A DNA stretch of 29,043 bases, from positions 1 to 29,043 of IMG/VR virus record IMGVR_UViG_3300021598_000043; one strand, written 5' to 3'. The stretch is from a virus. Below, piece by piece: positions 21,907 to 28,907 of this stretch; positions within the stretch are counted from its first letter, which is position 1; each line of letters opens with the position of its first letter. The translations under genes and the position numbers were made by a program. The notes under the pieces are model-generated. The model ran no database searches and was not told the DNA's origin. It saw nothing but the letters and a program-made list of their open reading frames with translations.

Positions 21907-22633
21907 GTTCCTTTTTCATAGATAGCATATTAAATACAAATATTAACGACAAATCGGAGGCTTGACTTATCTTAGTCAGGTCTTCGTTGCATATAGAATA
22001 AAGTAATCTTTCCCACGACCACTTCTTAATCTTTTGTTCTTCTTGTATTTCTTTCTTTTCTTCGGGTGTAAGGTCTTTTATATCTTCTTCGGTTTCTTCT
22101 CCTTCGAAGTCCGGTTCGAATAGGTTAGCGTATGTCTTCATAAAGTTATCTCTAAAAGACAAGTATTCAGGAATGATTCCGTAAATATGTGGTATTGGTA
22201 TTTCGTCGAATAGATACGCCCTATCAAAAGGCGAATAAGTATAAGGCTCGTAAATGGTTTCTTTCCATTCGTTCTTCTTCGTCTTTTTGTAACATATAGA
22301 TGCTATCTCTGAAATGTTAGCAATATAATCTTGACTAAAGAAATACTCTATGTCTATAAACTCCCCTAAAGTTAGCTTGTTAAAGTCCTTAAAATGCATC
22401 TTAGCAACTTCCGATTTATACTTCTTCGGTGGTTCTGAGTTTATCCACTTGACTTGGTTCATAAATTCTTGAATTTCGTCAACGTCGTAGTCTTCTAAGT
22501 CTTCAGATGCTAAGTCAGTAAGCGTAGCTAAGGCTTCTATTTCTCGTGAAAATAGTTCGGGTATGTCTTTTAGTGTACGAAGTTCTTTAAACTGGAGAAC
22601 GTCTATATCATTCCACGACTTCGGCAGTAGCAT
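21896..22633 (-). CDS. Putative tail assembly chaperone-like protein (245 aa)
   Basis: This is one of only two minus-strand genes in the window. The product starts MLLPKSWNDIDVLQFKELRT and has EFIDIEYFFSQDYIANISEI in the middle, then a charged, flexible segment (EGEETEEDIKDLTPEEKKEI) and a C-terminal helix SLIFVFNMLSMKKELNL. From general knowledge such proteins recur in Bacteroidetes phages near tape measure genes and are helical with no catalytic motif, as expected for the longer member of a tail assembly chaperone pair. The convergent plus-strand gene overlaps its 3' end by 11 bases (21896-21906). Confidence 0.5.
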   Translation of the reverse strand: MLLPKSWNDIDVLQFKELRTLKDIPELFSREIEALATLTDLASEDLEDYDVDEIQEFMNQVKWINSEPPKKYKSEVAKMHFKDFNKLTLGEFIDIEYFFSQDYIANISEIASICYKKTKKNEWKETIYEPYTYSPFDRAYLFDEIPIPHIYGIIPEYLSFRDNFMKTYANLFEPDFEGEETEEDIKDLTPEEKKEIQEEQKIKKWSWERLLYSICNEDLTKISQASDLSLIFVFNMLSMKKELNL

Positions 22634-23153
22634 TTTCTATTTGTTTAGAGAATTTTTGTCCTATATGCACTAAATAAGGAACTGCTAACTCAGCTTTTTG
22701 TTCTCTAAATAACTTTGCTTTGTGTTTGATATGTGCTTTGTCGTAGTGTTCGACTTTCGATAAGTCAGTTCTTTTAAATAACACGGCTACGAGTTCACTT
22801 AAATAACCTTTGTGTTTAGAGTTAATTATTTTCTCGATTACTTTCATATCTTTTACCGATAGCTTAAACTCTTCGTCGTAGGCTTTGTAGTTATATCCGT
22901 CTATTTCTACTTCTTTTACTATACTTGCGTCCGTCTTTTGGTTAAAATCCTGTACAAACTTTTTGAATGTTTCAAAGTCGATGTCGGCTTCCACCATTTC
23001 GTCTTCACTTACTCCTAAAAGTTCAAATACTTTGATATGCTTTTCAATTATATCTAAAGACGAATCATTATGTATCTCCGTAATGTCTTCAAATTGTTGA
23101 ATAGTTAACTCATTTAACTGATTCGGAATCTGCTTTCCTAAAATTTCTATCAT
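22608..23153 (-). CDS. Putative tail assembly chaperone, first gene of minus-strand pair (181 aa)
   Basis: A longer frame starts at 23195, but the ATG at 23153 (MIEILGKQIPNQLNELTIQQ) is preferred: the extra residues (MYYIKKSIIFVKKI) are encoded over the promoter. The product is helical with a short beta start, an acidic middle (VEADIDFETFKKFVQDFN), and ends in a lysine-rich helix (AKLFREQKAELAVPYLVHIG). The layout fits phage tail assembly chaperones of the gpG type. It overlaps the downstream chaperone-like gene by 26 bases in a +1 frame. The promoter is TTTG-N20-TATATTTG just upstream. Confidence 0.5.
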   Translation of the reverse strand: MIEILGKQIPNQLNELTIQQFEDITEIHNDSSLDIIEKHIKVFELLGVSEDEMVEADIDFETFKKFVQDFNQKTDASIVKEVEIDGYNYKAYDEEFKLSVKDMKVIEKIINSKHKGYLSELVAVLFKRTDLSKVEHYDKAHIKHKAKLFREQKAELAVPYLVHIGQKFSKQIENATAEVVE

Positions 23154-23164
23154 AATTTTTTTAA

Positions 23165-23196
23165 CAAATATAATACTCTTTTTAATATAGTACAAA
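23165..23196 (-). promoter_or_regulatory. Bacteroidetes-type promoter for minus-strand pair (TTTG-N20-TATATTTG)
   Basis: On the minus strand TTTG (23196-23193) and TATATTTG (23172-23165) are separated by 20 bases, the canonical spacing. ATG 23153 lies 11 bases downstream of the -7 element. On the plus strand the same gap carries AATATAGT (23184-23191) for the protease gene, so two divergent signals overlap. Confidence 0.7.
23184..23191 (+). promoter_or_regulatory. AATATAGT start-proximal motif (copy 5)
   Basis: AATATAGT followed by ACAAA and ATG 23197. It lies in the divergent gap between the chaperone-like pair and the protease gene, overlapping the spacer of the minus-strand promoter. It lacks the final T of the other copies. 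Confidence 0.4.
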
Positions 23197-24186
23197 ATGA
23201 GTAAAGATTTACCTATCTATAAAATCACAATCGACCCTGAATATTCCGATGGAGAAGATTTAGGAATCGAGCAAATCGCATTCACTTCAACACCCGCTAT
23301 AAAAGTTAAAGGAATGGCTTTTAATCAAGCACAATCTTTCTTTTTTGCTGACGCTACTAAATACCGAATCGTTGCACCCGCTATGATTCCTATGGAGATT
23401 TATAGACGCGACGACGAAAGCGGTGAGTATTATGTTCAATTTACCGAAGAGGTAATAGAGCAAATATACACGAAGTTTATGCGTGACTTAAACAATAGAA
23501 ACTTATTTAACTTAGAACACGAAACTGAAAGAACTGTTCCCGCTTACATTCTTGAATCTTGGATAGTTGAAAAACCGAAAGAAGATAAGGCTTATACAAG
23601 CTACGGAATAGAAGTACCAAAAGGTACTTTGATGTTGACCGCTCAAGTTACTGACGTTGATTACTACGAGAAATTAGTAAAAGACGAACAAATAGGTTTT
23701 TCTATCGAGGGGTTTTTAGGTCTGAAACTAAGTAATCAAATTAAATTAAATACAATGAAGTTACCAGACGGAGAACATTTAATCGAAGGTAAATTCTACA
23801 CTATAGAAGGTGGAGAAGTTATCGAGGTTAAAGAACAAGAAATGGCTGAAACTCAAGTTGAGGAAGAAGTCAAAGAAGAGGTTGCTATGGCTGAAGACGT
23901 AGTAGAAGAAGAAGTAAAAGAAGAAACAACCGAAGAGCCTACTGAAGAAGTAGTAGAAGAGGCTATGGCTGTTGACCCTGCAACTGACGCTGAAGCTATC
24001 TTAGCTGTCGTTAAACCATTAATTGCAGAACAAGTTGATTCTTTACTTGCTATTATCGCTGACTTGAAAAATCAAGTTGAAGAGCGCATAATGGAAAAAG
24101 AAGAAGAAGAAGAAGTTATCGAAGAAGTTAAAATGTCTGCATTCGATAAATTCAAAGCATTTCGTAATACCTTTAAAAACCAATAA
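23197..24186 (+). CDS. XkdF-like prohead serine protease with C-terminal acidic scaffold region (329 aa)
   Basis: The N-terminal half is an XkdF-like (Peptidase S78-type) prohead protease. A start with IEQIAFTSTPAIKVKGMAFN is followed by NLEHE with the likely catalytic histidine (residue 108), and GFSIEGF with the likely catalytic serine (169). Between them lies the conserved VPAYILESWIVEKPKEDKAY stretch with KGTLMLTAQVTD. The C-terminal half (about 210-329) is very acidic, with repeated EEE/VEE blocks, then a helix (LKPLIAEQVDSLLAIIADLK-like) that would form a coiled coil. This suggests a fused protease and scaffold, as known in several phages. The capsid gene follows 2 bases after the stop. 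Confidence 0.85.
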   Translation: MSKDLPIYKITIDPEYSDGEDLGIEQIAFTSTPAIKVKGMAFNQAQSFFFADATKYRIVAPAMIPMEIYRRDDESGEYYVQFTEEVIEQIYTKFMRDLNNRNLFNLEHETERTVPAYILESWIVEKPKEDKAYTSYGIEVPKGTLMLTAQVTDVDYYEKLVKDEQIGFSIEGFLGLKLSNQIKLNTMKLPDGEHLIEGKFYTIEGGEVIEVKEQEMAETQVEEEVKEEVAMAEDVVEEEVKEETTEEPTEEVVEEAMAVDPATDAEAILAVVKPLIAEQVDSLLAIIADLKNQVEERIMEKEEEEEVIEEVKMSAFDKFKAFRNTFKNQ

Positions 24187-24188
24187 AA

Positions 24189-25118
24189 ATGAATCGTAAA
24201 TTAAAATTCGACTTAGACGTTGAAACAAACGCACTTTTGTGTGCTAACCCTGAAGAGTTTTACTCTCGCGCTTATTTAACTGATACTACTGCGGACAACT
24301 TCCGTACACTTCCGGGTATCAAGTCAGCAACTAAATTAGCTAACGTAACTTTCGGAAACATCTTACAAGCATCTACTTGTAGTTTCTCTGCTCCGACTGA
24401 TACATTGAACGCTATCGACATCGACGTATGTCCTTTGTCAGCTATGGCGCAAATTTGTCAGTTTGACCTTGAGCAATCTTTCTTAGCTTTGCAAATGGCT
24501 AAAGGTTCTAATGGAGATTTCACAGTAGCTTCTTTTATGTCTTACTATTGGGACACTATGTCTAAGCAAATTGGCGAAGACGTTGAGTTATTGAGATGGC
24601 AAGGTGACACTGAGTCTGAAAGTGCTATTCTTTCTTTGTGTGATGGTCACTTGAAAAAGCTTTGTGCTGACGCTGACGTAGTAGGTCAATATGACGGAGC
24701 AGTTACTTCTTCTAACGTACTTGCTACTCTTGAGGCTGTTTGGGCTGCTGCTCCATCTACAATCAAATTTAAAAAAGGAGATTTAAGATTTTATGTTTCT
24801 GCTAACGTTGCTCAAGCTTATGAATTAGCTGCTGCTTCAGGAAACACTCAAACTTATGTAACTCTTCCTTTAGGTTTGACTTTCTTAGGTATTCAAATGG
24901 TAGTTGCTGAAGGTATGCCGGATAACACTATCGTGTTGACTTTGAAAAATAACCTTATCTACGCATTTGATGCTGAAGGAGATGCTAAAGCATTGAAAGC
25001 TGTTAACCTTTCTGATACAGTTGCTGAGCCGTACATCCGTACAAGAGCAAACTTGAAAGTAGGTTTCTACCATACAAATCCATCTGAAATCGTAGTTTAT
25101 AACGTTTGTTTCGATTAA
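24189..25118 (+). CDS. Major capsid protein (HK97-type)
   Basis: The 309-residue product lies directly after the prohead protease-scaffold gene and before a strong terminator. Segments ATKLANVTFGNILQASTCSF, CPLSAMAQICQFDLEQSFLA and EPYIRTRANLKVGFYHTNPS recall capsid proteins of Flavobacteriia phages. The long alpha helices and the beta-rich C-terminus fit an HK97-like fold. Codons are biased to GCT, TCT, ACT and GAC, more than in flanking genes, as expected for a very abundant protein. It has seven or more cysteines, which could form interchain contacts, but that is speculation. Confidence 0.85.
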   Translation: MNRKLKFDLDVETNALLCANPEEFYSRAYLTDTTADNFRTLPGIKSATKLANVTFGNILQASTCSFSAPTDTLNAIDIDVCPLSAMAQICQFDLEQSFLALQMAKGSNGDFTVASFMSYYWDTMSKQIGEDVELLRWQGDTESESAILSLCDGHLKKLCADADVVGQYDGAVTSSNVLATLEAVWAAAPSTIKFKKGDLRFYVSANVAQAYELAAASGNTQTYVTLPLGLTFLGIQMVVAEGMPDNTIVLTLKNNLIYAFDAEGDAKALKAVNLSDTVAEPYIRTRANLKVGFYHTNPSEIVVYNVCFD

Positions 25119-25140
25119 TAAACATTATTTCATAGGTAAG

Positions 25141-25170
25141 GGGTGGTGACTAATCGCCACCCTTTTTTTT
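25141..25170 (+). terminator. Strong rho-independent terminator after capsid gene
   Basis: GGGTGGTGA (25141-25149) pairs with TCGCCACCC (25154-25162), a 9-bp stem with one G-T wobble and a CTAA loop, followed by eight T residues (25163-25170). It isolates the capsid message and should stabilise its 3' end. Confidence 0.9.
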
Positions 25171-25193
25171 GAAACTTTTTAAAATATATATTT

Positions 25194-25715
25194 ATGTCTT
25201 GTGCTACATTACAAACCATTACAAAATCGTGCGATAACAATTCCGGAGGAATTTATACGTTGTACGTAAACCAACAAGATAATATCGCATCTATTACAAC
25301 TGACGAAACAGGGACTAATTGGATTGTAGATACTATCACTTTAACTGACCCTTTAGATGTATTCGTTCCTATCGAATTTAGAAGAAACGTAGGTTCTTAT
25401 ACTGAAGAAGCAAACATCGACTTAATCAATGGTTCTTCTTACGTTACTCAAACTATCAACTTAATGTTGCATAGAAGAGACCAAGAGAAGTCAAAAGCTA
25501 TTAAAGTGATGGGTGCTGGTCAACAATACTTAGCTGTTATCGTAGGCGATGCAAACGGAAAGTTTTGGTACTTCCCTTATATGCAAGTTACTGCGGTAGG
25601 TGAAGGTTCGGGTACTACTCGTGCGGATGGTTCAAAGTATTCTTTGACGCTTACTGCTGAGAATGAGTTTTTAGCTTACGAAGTTGACCCTACAATTATC
25701 GCGGGGTTATTGTAA
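25194..25715 (+). CDS. Putative major tail tube protein (173 aa)
   Basis: The product contains FVPIEFRRNVGSYTEEANID followed by LMLHRRDQEKSKAIKVMGAG, then QQYLAVIVGDANGKFWYFPY and SKYSLTLTAENEFLAYEVD near the end. This pattern is known to me from tail tube-type proteins of Bacteroidetes phages, and the beta-rich single-domain size is right for the tube family. It is bracketed by terminators on both sides, consistent with a high-copy structural protein. The leader before ATG 25194 is A/T-only. A different abundant virion protein is possible. Confidence 0.65.
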   Translation: MSCATLQTITKSCDNNSGGIYTLYVNQQDNIASITTDETGTNWIVDTITLTDPLDVFVPIEFRRNVGSYTEEANIDLINGSSYVTQTINLMLHRRDQEKSKAIKVMGAGQQYLAVIVGDANGKFWYFPYMQVTAVGEGSGTTRADGSKYSLTLTAENEFLAYEVDPTIIAGLL

Positions 25716-25735
25716 TCTGTTTTCTCTCCATAATT

Positions 25736-25762
25736 AGCCACTCTTTTCGGGGTGGCTTTTTT
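25736..25762 (+). terminator. Rho-independent terminator after tail tube gene
   Basis: AGCCACTC (25736-25743) pairs with GGGTGGCT (25750-25757), an 8-bp stem with one T-G wobble, around a 6-base loop, followed by a T-tract to 25762. Confidence 0.85.
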
Positions 25763-25791
25763 GTTTTAAACAAATACAAGATTATACTTAT

Positions 25792-25800
25792 AATATAGTT
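25792..25800 (+). promoter_or_regulatory. AATATAGTT start-proximal motif (copy 6)
   Basis: AATATAGTT lies two bases before ATG 25803 and 30 bases after a terminator, so this gap must hold a promoter. A weak host-type alternative is TTG 25761-25763 with TATACTTA 25783-25790 (N19). Confidence 0.5.
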
Positions 25801-25802
25801 AT

Positions 25803-26153
25803 ATGATTTACTTAGAAAAAGGGCAAATAAACACATTTGTGTTGACTTTAACTGAAGTAACTACGTATAGTAGTCCCTTTTATTTATTCGTGTTTGAGAA
25901 TGAATTTAACACAGCTACTGAGCCTATCTTATGGGCGGGAGTTGACACTTCGCCTTATCCGGATAGATACAACTTATTTACTTTGGAGGAAGGTGTAGAC
26001 GTAGACTTTGTAAAAGGGCAATATACTTATAGTGTTTATGAAAGTGACGAAGCTATAATAGTGGGCGAAAACACGAATGTAAACGATTACAATTTAATAG
26101 AAGAAGGAAGATTAATAGTAGCGGGAGTAGTAACTAATTCAATATACGACTAA
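25803..26153 (+). CDS. Hypothetical virion-associated protein (116 aa)
   Basis: The product is 116 residues, beta-rich and acidic: MIYLEKGQINTFVLTLTEVT then PFYLFVFENEFNTATEPILW, with YTYSVYESDEAIIVGENTNV later and EEGRLIVAGV near the end. This opening is a recognisable unnamed family in Bacteroidetes phages, encoded beside portal and capsid genes. No catalytic motif is seen. It lies directly upstream of the portal gene with no gap, so a role in head or neck is likely. Confidence 0.6.
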   Translation: MIYLEKGQINTFVLTLTEVTTYSSPFYLFVFENEFNTATEPILWAGVDTSPYPDRYNLFTLEEGVDVDFVKGQYTYSVYESDEAIIVGENTNVNDYNLIEEGRLIVAGVVTNSIYD

Positions 26154-27317
26154 ATGGCGTGGTATAATATATTTAAAAAAGAAGAAAGTAAACCCGAAGT
26201 AGTAGAGGGTTATCAATCATTTAGCACACCTTTTGGTAAGGTAGGCGGTGCAAACTTAGCTTTGCCTTATGTAAACGGAAGATATCAAATTTCGGGGTAC
26301 ATCCCTTTTGGTCACGATAACCTTTACCCACAGCTATTGACGCAACTCTACTTTACAAGTCCACTTCACGGAGCAATAGTAGATTTTAAAACCAATGCTG
26401 CTACGGGTGGAGGCTATGTCTTGAAAACTGACAAGCTAACAAACGAAGAAAAGTTAAATGTTTATACTTTCGAAAAGAAGGCAAAGTTAAATAAGTTAGT
26501 TCCTTCCATAACAAAGCAATTAATTGTACATAATAGAGTTTACTTTAAGTTGTATTTTGGTGACAAAGGAGAAGTAAAGAAAATAGAAAATGTTTTCCCT
26601 GACAAAGTAAGAGTAAACAAAGAAAAAAGTTGTTATTACATTTGTGAAGATTGGGCTTCTCGTATTGACGTAGAACCTATAAAACCTTATTCACCTTCTT
26701 GTGGTGATAAAGTTCAATTATACGTTTATGAATATCATTCTTTAGGACAAGATTATTATTCATTACCTACTTATTCAAGTTGTACTAATTGGATATTTTT
26801 AGATGGCGAAATGAGTTATCTACATAAGTCAAATATTCAAAACTCTATCTTTCCGTCTTTTGCTATGATGTTTCCTAAGAAGCCACAAAGCGAAGAAGAA
26901 AAGCAAATCATAAAAGAAACTATAGATAGAATGAAGGGCGCAGCAAATGCCGGAAAAGCTGTTGCGTTTTTTGCTAATAGTGCTGAGAACCTTCCTAAAA
27001 TAGAAACTATTTCTACAAACAATAACGACCAATTATTTATACAAACCGACGGAAGGATAGACGAAAAGATATGTCAAGCGCACACAATAGACCCTATATT
27101 AATGGGTATTCGTGTTAGCGGTAAATTAGGTTCGGGTACTGATATTAAGCAATCTTACACTATATTCGAAAAGAACACTATTATGCCGTTAAGAAATGAA
27201 GTAGAAGAGATATTTAACGAACTATTATTTATTTCTCGTCTTAATGTAGAATTTGAATTAAATAACTATCAAATAGTAGGAGATATAATCGAAGAAGAAA
27301 CTAAAATTAAAGAATAA
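26154..27317 (+). CDS. Portal protein (387 aa)
   Basis: The product begins MAWYNIFKKEESKPEVVEGY, followed by PFGHDNLYPQLLTQLYFTSP, a region near the start of many Bacteroidetes portals, where residues from about 65 (LHGAIVDFKTNAATGGGYVL) form the wing. The C-terminal part has DGRIDEKICQAHTIDPILMG then IRVSGKLGSGTDIKQSYTIF, typical of portal stems and the clip helix. The length of 387 is slightly short but in range. It forms the dodecameric ring for DNA entry and binds the large terminase, whose gene is 14 kb upstream. It overlaps the next gene by one base. Confidence 0.85.
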   Translation: MAWYNIFKKEESKPEVVEGYQSFSTPFGKVGGANLALPYVNGRYQISGYIPFGHDNLYPQLLTQLYFTSPLHGAIVDFKTNAATGGGYVLKTDKLTNEEKLNVYTFEKKAKLNKLVPSITKQLIVHNRVYFKLYFGDKGEVKKIENVFPDKVRVNKEKSCYYICEDWASRIDVEPIKPYSPSCGDKVQLYVYEYHSLGQDYYSLPTYSSCTNWIFLDGEMSYLHKSNIQNSIFPSFAMMFPKKPQSEEEKQIIKETIDRMKGAANAGKAVAFFANSAENLPKIETISTNNNDQLFIQTDGRIDEKICQAHTIDPILMGIRVSGKLGSGTDIKQSYTIFEKNTIMPLRNEVEEIFNELLFISRLNVEFELNNYQIVGDIIEEETKIKE

Positions 27318-27841
27318 TGATTTACTTCATAACTGAGACCTATTTAAAGACGAACACTCCTATAACTGCAAACGTAGATGTTACTGACGTAACTCCTTAT
27401 GTAAAGACGCAGAGTGATTTAAGAATACAACCTATTTTAGGGACTTACTTTTACAACTATTTATTAGCACAGTACAATGCTCAAACGCTTAACCCTGACG
27501 AAGAGTTATTAGTAGCGAAGATACAGCCTTGTATCGCGTGGTATAGCGCAGTAGATGCCGTGTTTGGTTTGTCTTACCAGCTTAAAAATAAAGGTTTGCA
27601 GCAACAAAACGGAGATTATTCTACGAGTGTTAGTAGAAGTGAAGTAGCTTTCGGTATGGAACACTACGAAGAGAAGGCTGCATTCTACGAAAGACGTTTG
27701 AGAGAATGGTTAAAAGAACAAGTTAAAGCTAATCACGATATATTTCCGGAGTTCGTAGACCCTTTAAATACTGACTCAGATATGAAGCCATTAAAAGACG
27801 ATAACCAAAACGGATACAACATAGGAATTTTAATAATATGA
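27317..27841 (+). CDS. Putative head-tail connector/adaptor protein (174 aa)
   Basis: The product begins MIYFITETYLKTNTPITANV, followed by KTQSDLRIQPILGTYFYNYL and then PCIAWYSAVDAVFGLSYQLK. It ends with an amphipathic helix (FYERRLREWLKEQVK) and an extended tail. The mostly helical layout and a place directly after the portal gene fit head-tail adaptor proteins of the Gp6 type. I recall the segment ITANVDV-x-D-V-x-P as common in Bacteroidetes phages. The stop overlaps the holin ATG. Confidence 0.6.
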   Translation: MIYFITETYLKTNTPITANVDVTDVTPYVKTQSDLRIQPILGTYFYNYLLAQYNAQTLNPDEELLVAKIQPCIAWYSAVDAVFGLSYQLKNKGLQQQNGDYSTSVSRSEVAFGMEHYEEKAAFYERRLREWLKEQVKANHDIFPEFVDPLNTDSDMKPLKDDNQNGYNIGILII

Positions 27842-28266
27842 AGACTAAGTTACTTTTAATTTGTTCGTCTTTTATTGCGGTGATATCGCCTATTAAACCA
27901 CTTATTTATGTAGCTATTTTAGCAATACTTTTAGATACGGGATTTGGTATTTGGCGAAGCGTTAAGAAAAACGGATACGCTTCGTTTAGGTCACGTAAAT
28001 TATCGCATACAATAAGTAAAACGTTTCTTTATTCGTTAGCTATTGTGTTCGTGTTTTTCGTGGAAAAATACATAGCTTCGGATTTAGTAGCGCATTTCAT
28101 AGCTATTGACTTAATCTTAACGAAAGCTGTAGCGTTATTCTGCGTGTTTACGGAAGTTGTTTCTATCAATGAATCCTATCAGTCGGTTACAGGTAGAAAC
28201 ATTCTTAAATCGCTTAAATCATTCGTATTAAGAGCCAAAGAAGAAGCTGACAAAATAAAAGAATAA
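27838..28266 (+). CDS. Holin (phage_holin_4-type) (142 aa)
   Basis: The product has three probable membrane segments: residues about 5-36 (SSFIAVISPIKPLIYVAILA and on), 59-77 (TFLYSLAIVFVFFVEKYIA) and 84-108 (VAHFIAIDLILTKAVALFCV). A basic loop (RSVKKNGYASFRSRKLSHTI) follows the first and a charged C-terminus (RAKEEADKIKE) ends it. The layout matches toxin-secretion/phage_holin_4 proteins. It precedes the amidase gene with a one-base overlap, the usual lysis order, so it should let the amidase reach the cell wall. Confidence 0.8.
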   Translation: MKTKLLLICSSFIAVISPIKPLIYVAILAILLDTGFGIWRSVKKNGYASFRSRKLSHTISKTFLYSLAIVFVFFVEKYIASDLVAHFIAIDLILTKAVALFCVFTEVVSINESYQSVTGRNILKSLKSFVLRAKEEADKIKE

Positions 28267-28907
28267 TGGACACTACTAAAATAGTTCAACAAAGATTACC
28301 TGAATCGCAGTTTATTAGCGAAAACACGGACAAAAAACAAATCTATTTACACCATACAGCGGGTAATAAGAACGCGGTAAACACAATTAAAGGTTGGGAA
28401 TCTAATAAAGAACGTGTAGCTACTGCATTTGTAATAGGATACGAAGGTACGATAGCACAAGCGTTTAGTTCAAGAAATTGGGCGTGGCACTTAGGTGTAA
28501 AAGATAGCGTGTTTAAAGGTCAAGGATTGCCCTATAAGAACTTAGATAAGTATTCGGTAGGTATAGAGTTAACTAACTGGGCTTACTTGGTAGAAAAAGA
28601 CGGAAAATACTATAACTATGTTAACGGAATAGTAGACCCTTCAGAGGTTACGTTTTTAGAAAAGCCATTTAAGAATCATAAAAGATGGCATAAGTATAGC
28701 GACAAGCAAATAGAAAGTTTAAGAGAATTGTTAGTTTACTTAGGTAAGACTTACGATATCAATTTAAAATACAACGAAGACATTTGGTCGTTAAATAAAA
28801 GAGCATTAAAAGGAGAGAACGGATTATTTACACATAATTCAGTAAGAGTTGATAAGTCTGACGTTTATCCTTGTCCGCGATTAATTAAAATGTTAAAAGG
28901 CTTATGA
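28266..28907 (+). CDS. N-acetylmuramoyl-L-alanine amidase (endolysin, Amidase_2)
   Basis: The 213-residue product is a type-2 amidase as in T7 lysozyme. It has YLHHTAG with zinc-binding H29/H30, ATAFVIGYEGTIAQAF (the beta sheet of the fold), WAWHLG (72-77), and SVGIELTNW with the catalytic-site glutamate (101). The end has THNSVRVDKSDVYPCPRL (189-206), where H190 and a later residue complete the zinc site. No signal peptide is present, so export depends on the holin encoded upstream. It cleaves the amide bond between N-acetylmuramic acid and the first alanine of the peptide. Confidence 0.92.
   Translation: MDTTKIVQQRLPESQFISENTDKKQIYLHHTAGNKNAVNTIKGWESNKERVATAFVIGYEGTIAQAFSSRNWAWHLGVKDSVFKGQGLPYKNLDKYSVGIELTNWAYLVEKDGKYYNYVNGIVDPSEVTFLEKPFKNHKRWHKYSDKQIESLRELLVYLGKTYDINLKYNEDIWSLNKRALKGENGLFTHNSVRVDKSDVYPCPRLIKMLKGL

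Noticed and set aside
23850-24120. GAAGAAG-rich stretch as a DNA repeat element
   Set aside because: It encodes the glutamate-rich scaffold-like tail of the protease and has no regular unit length.
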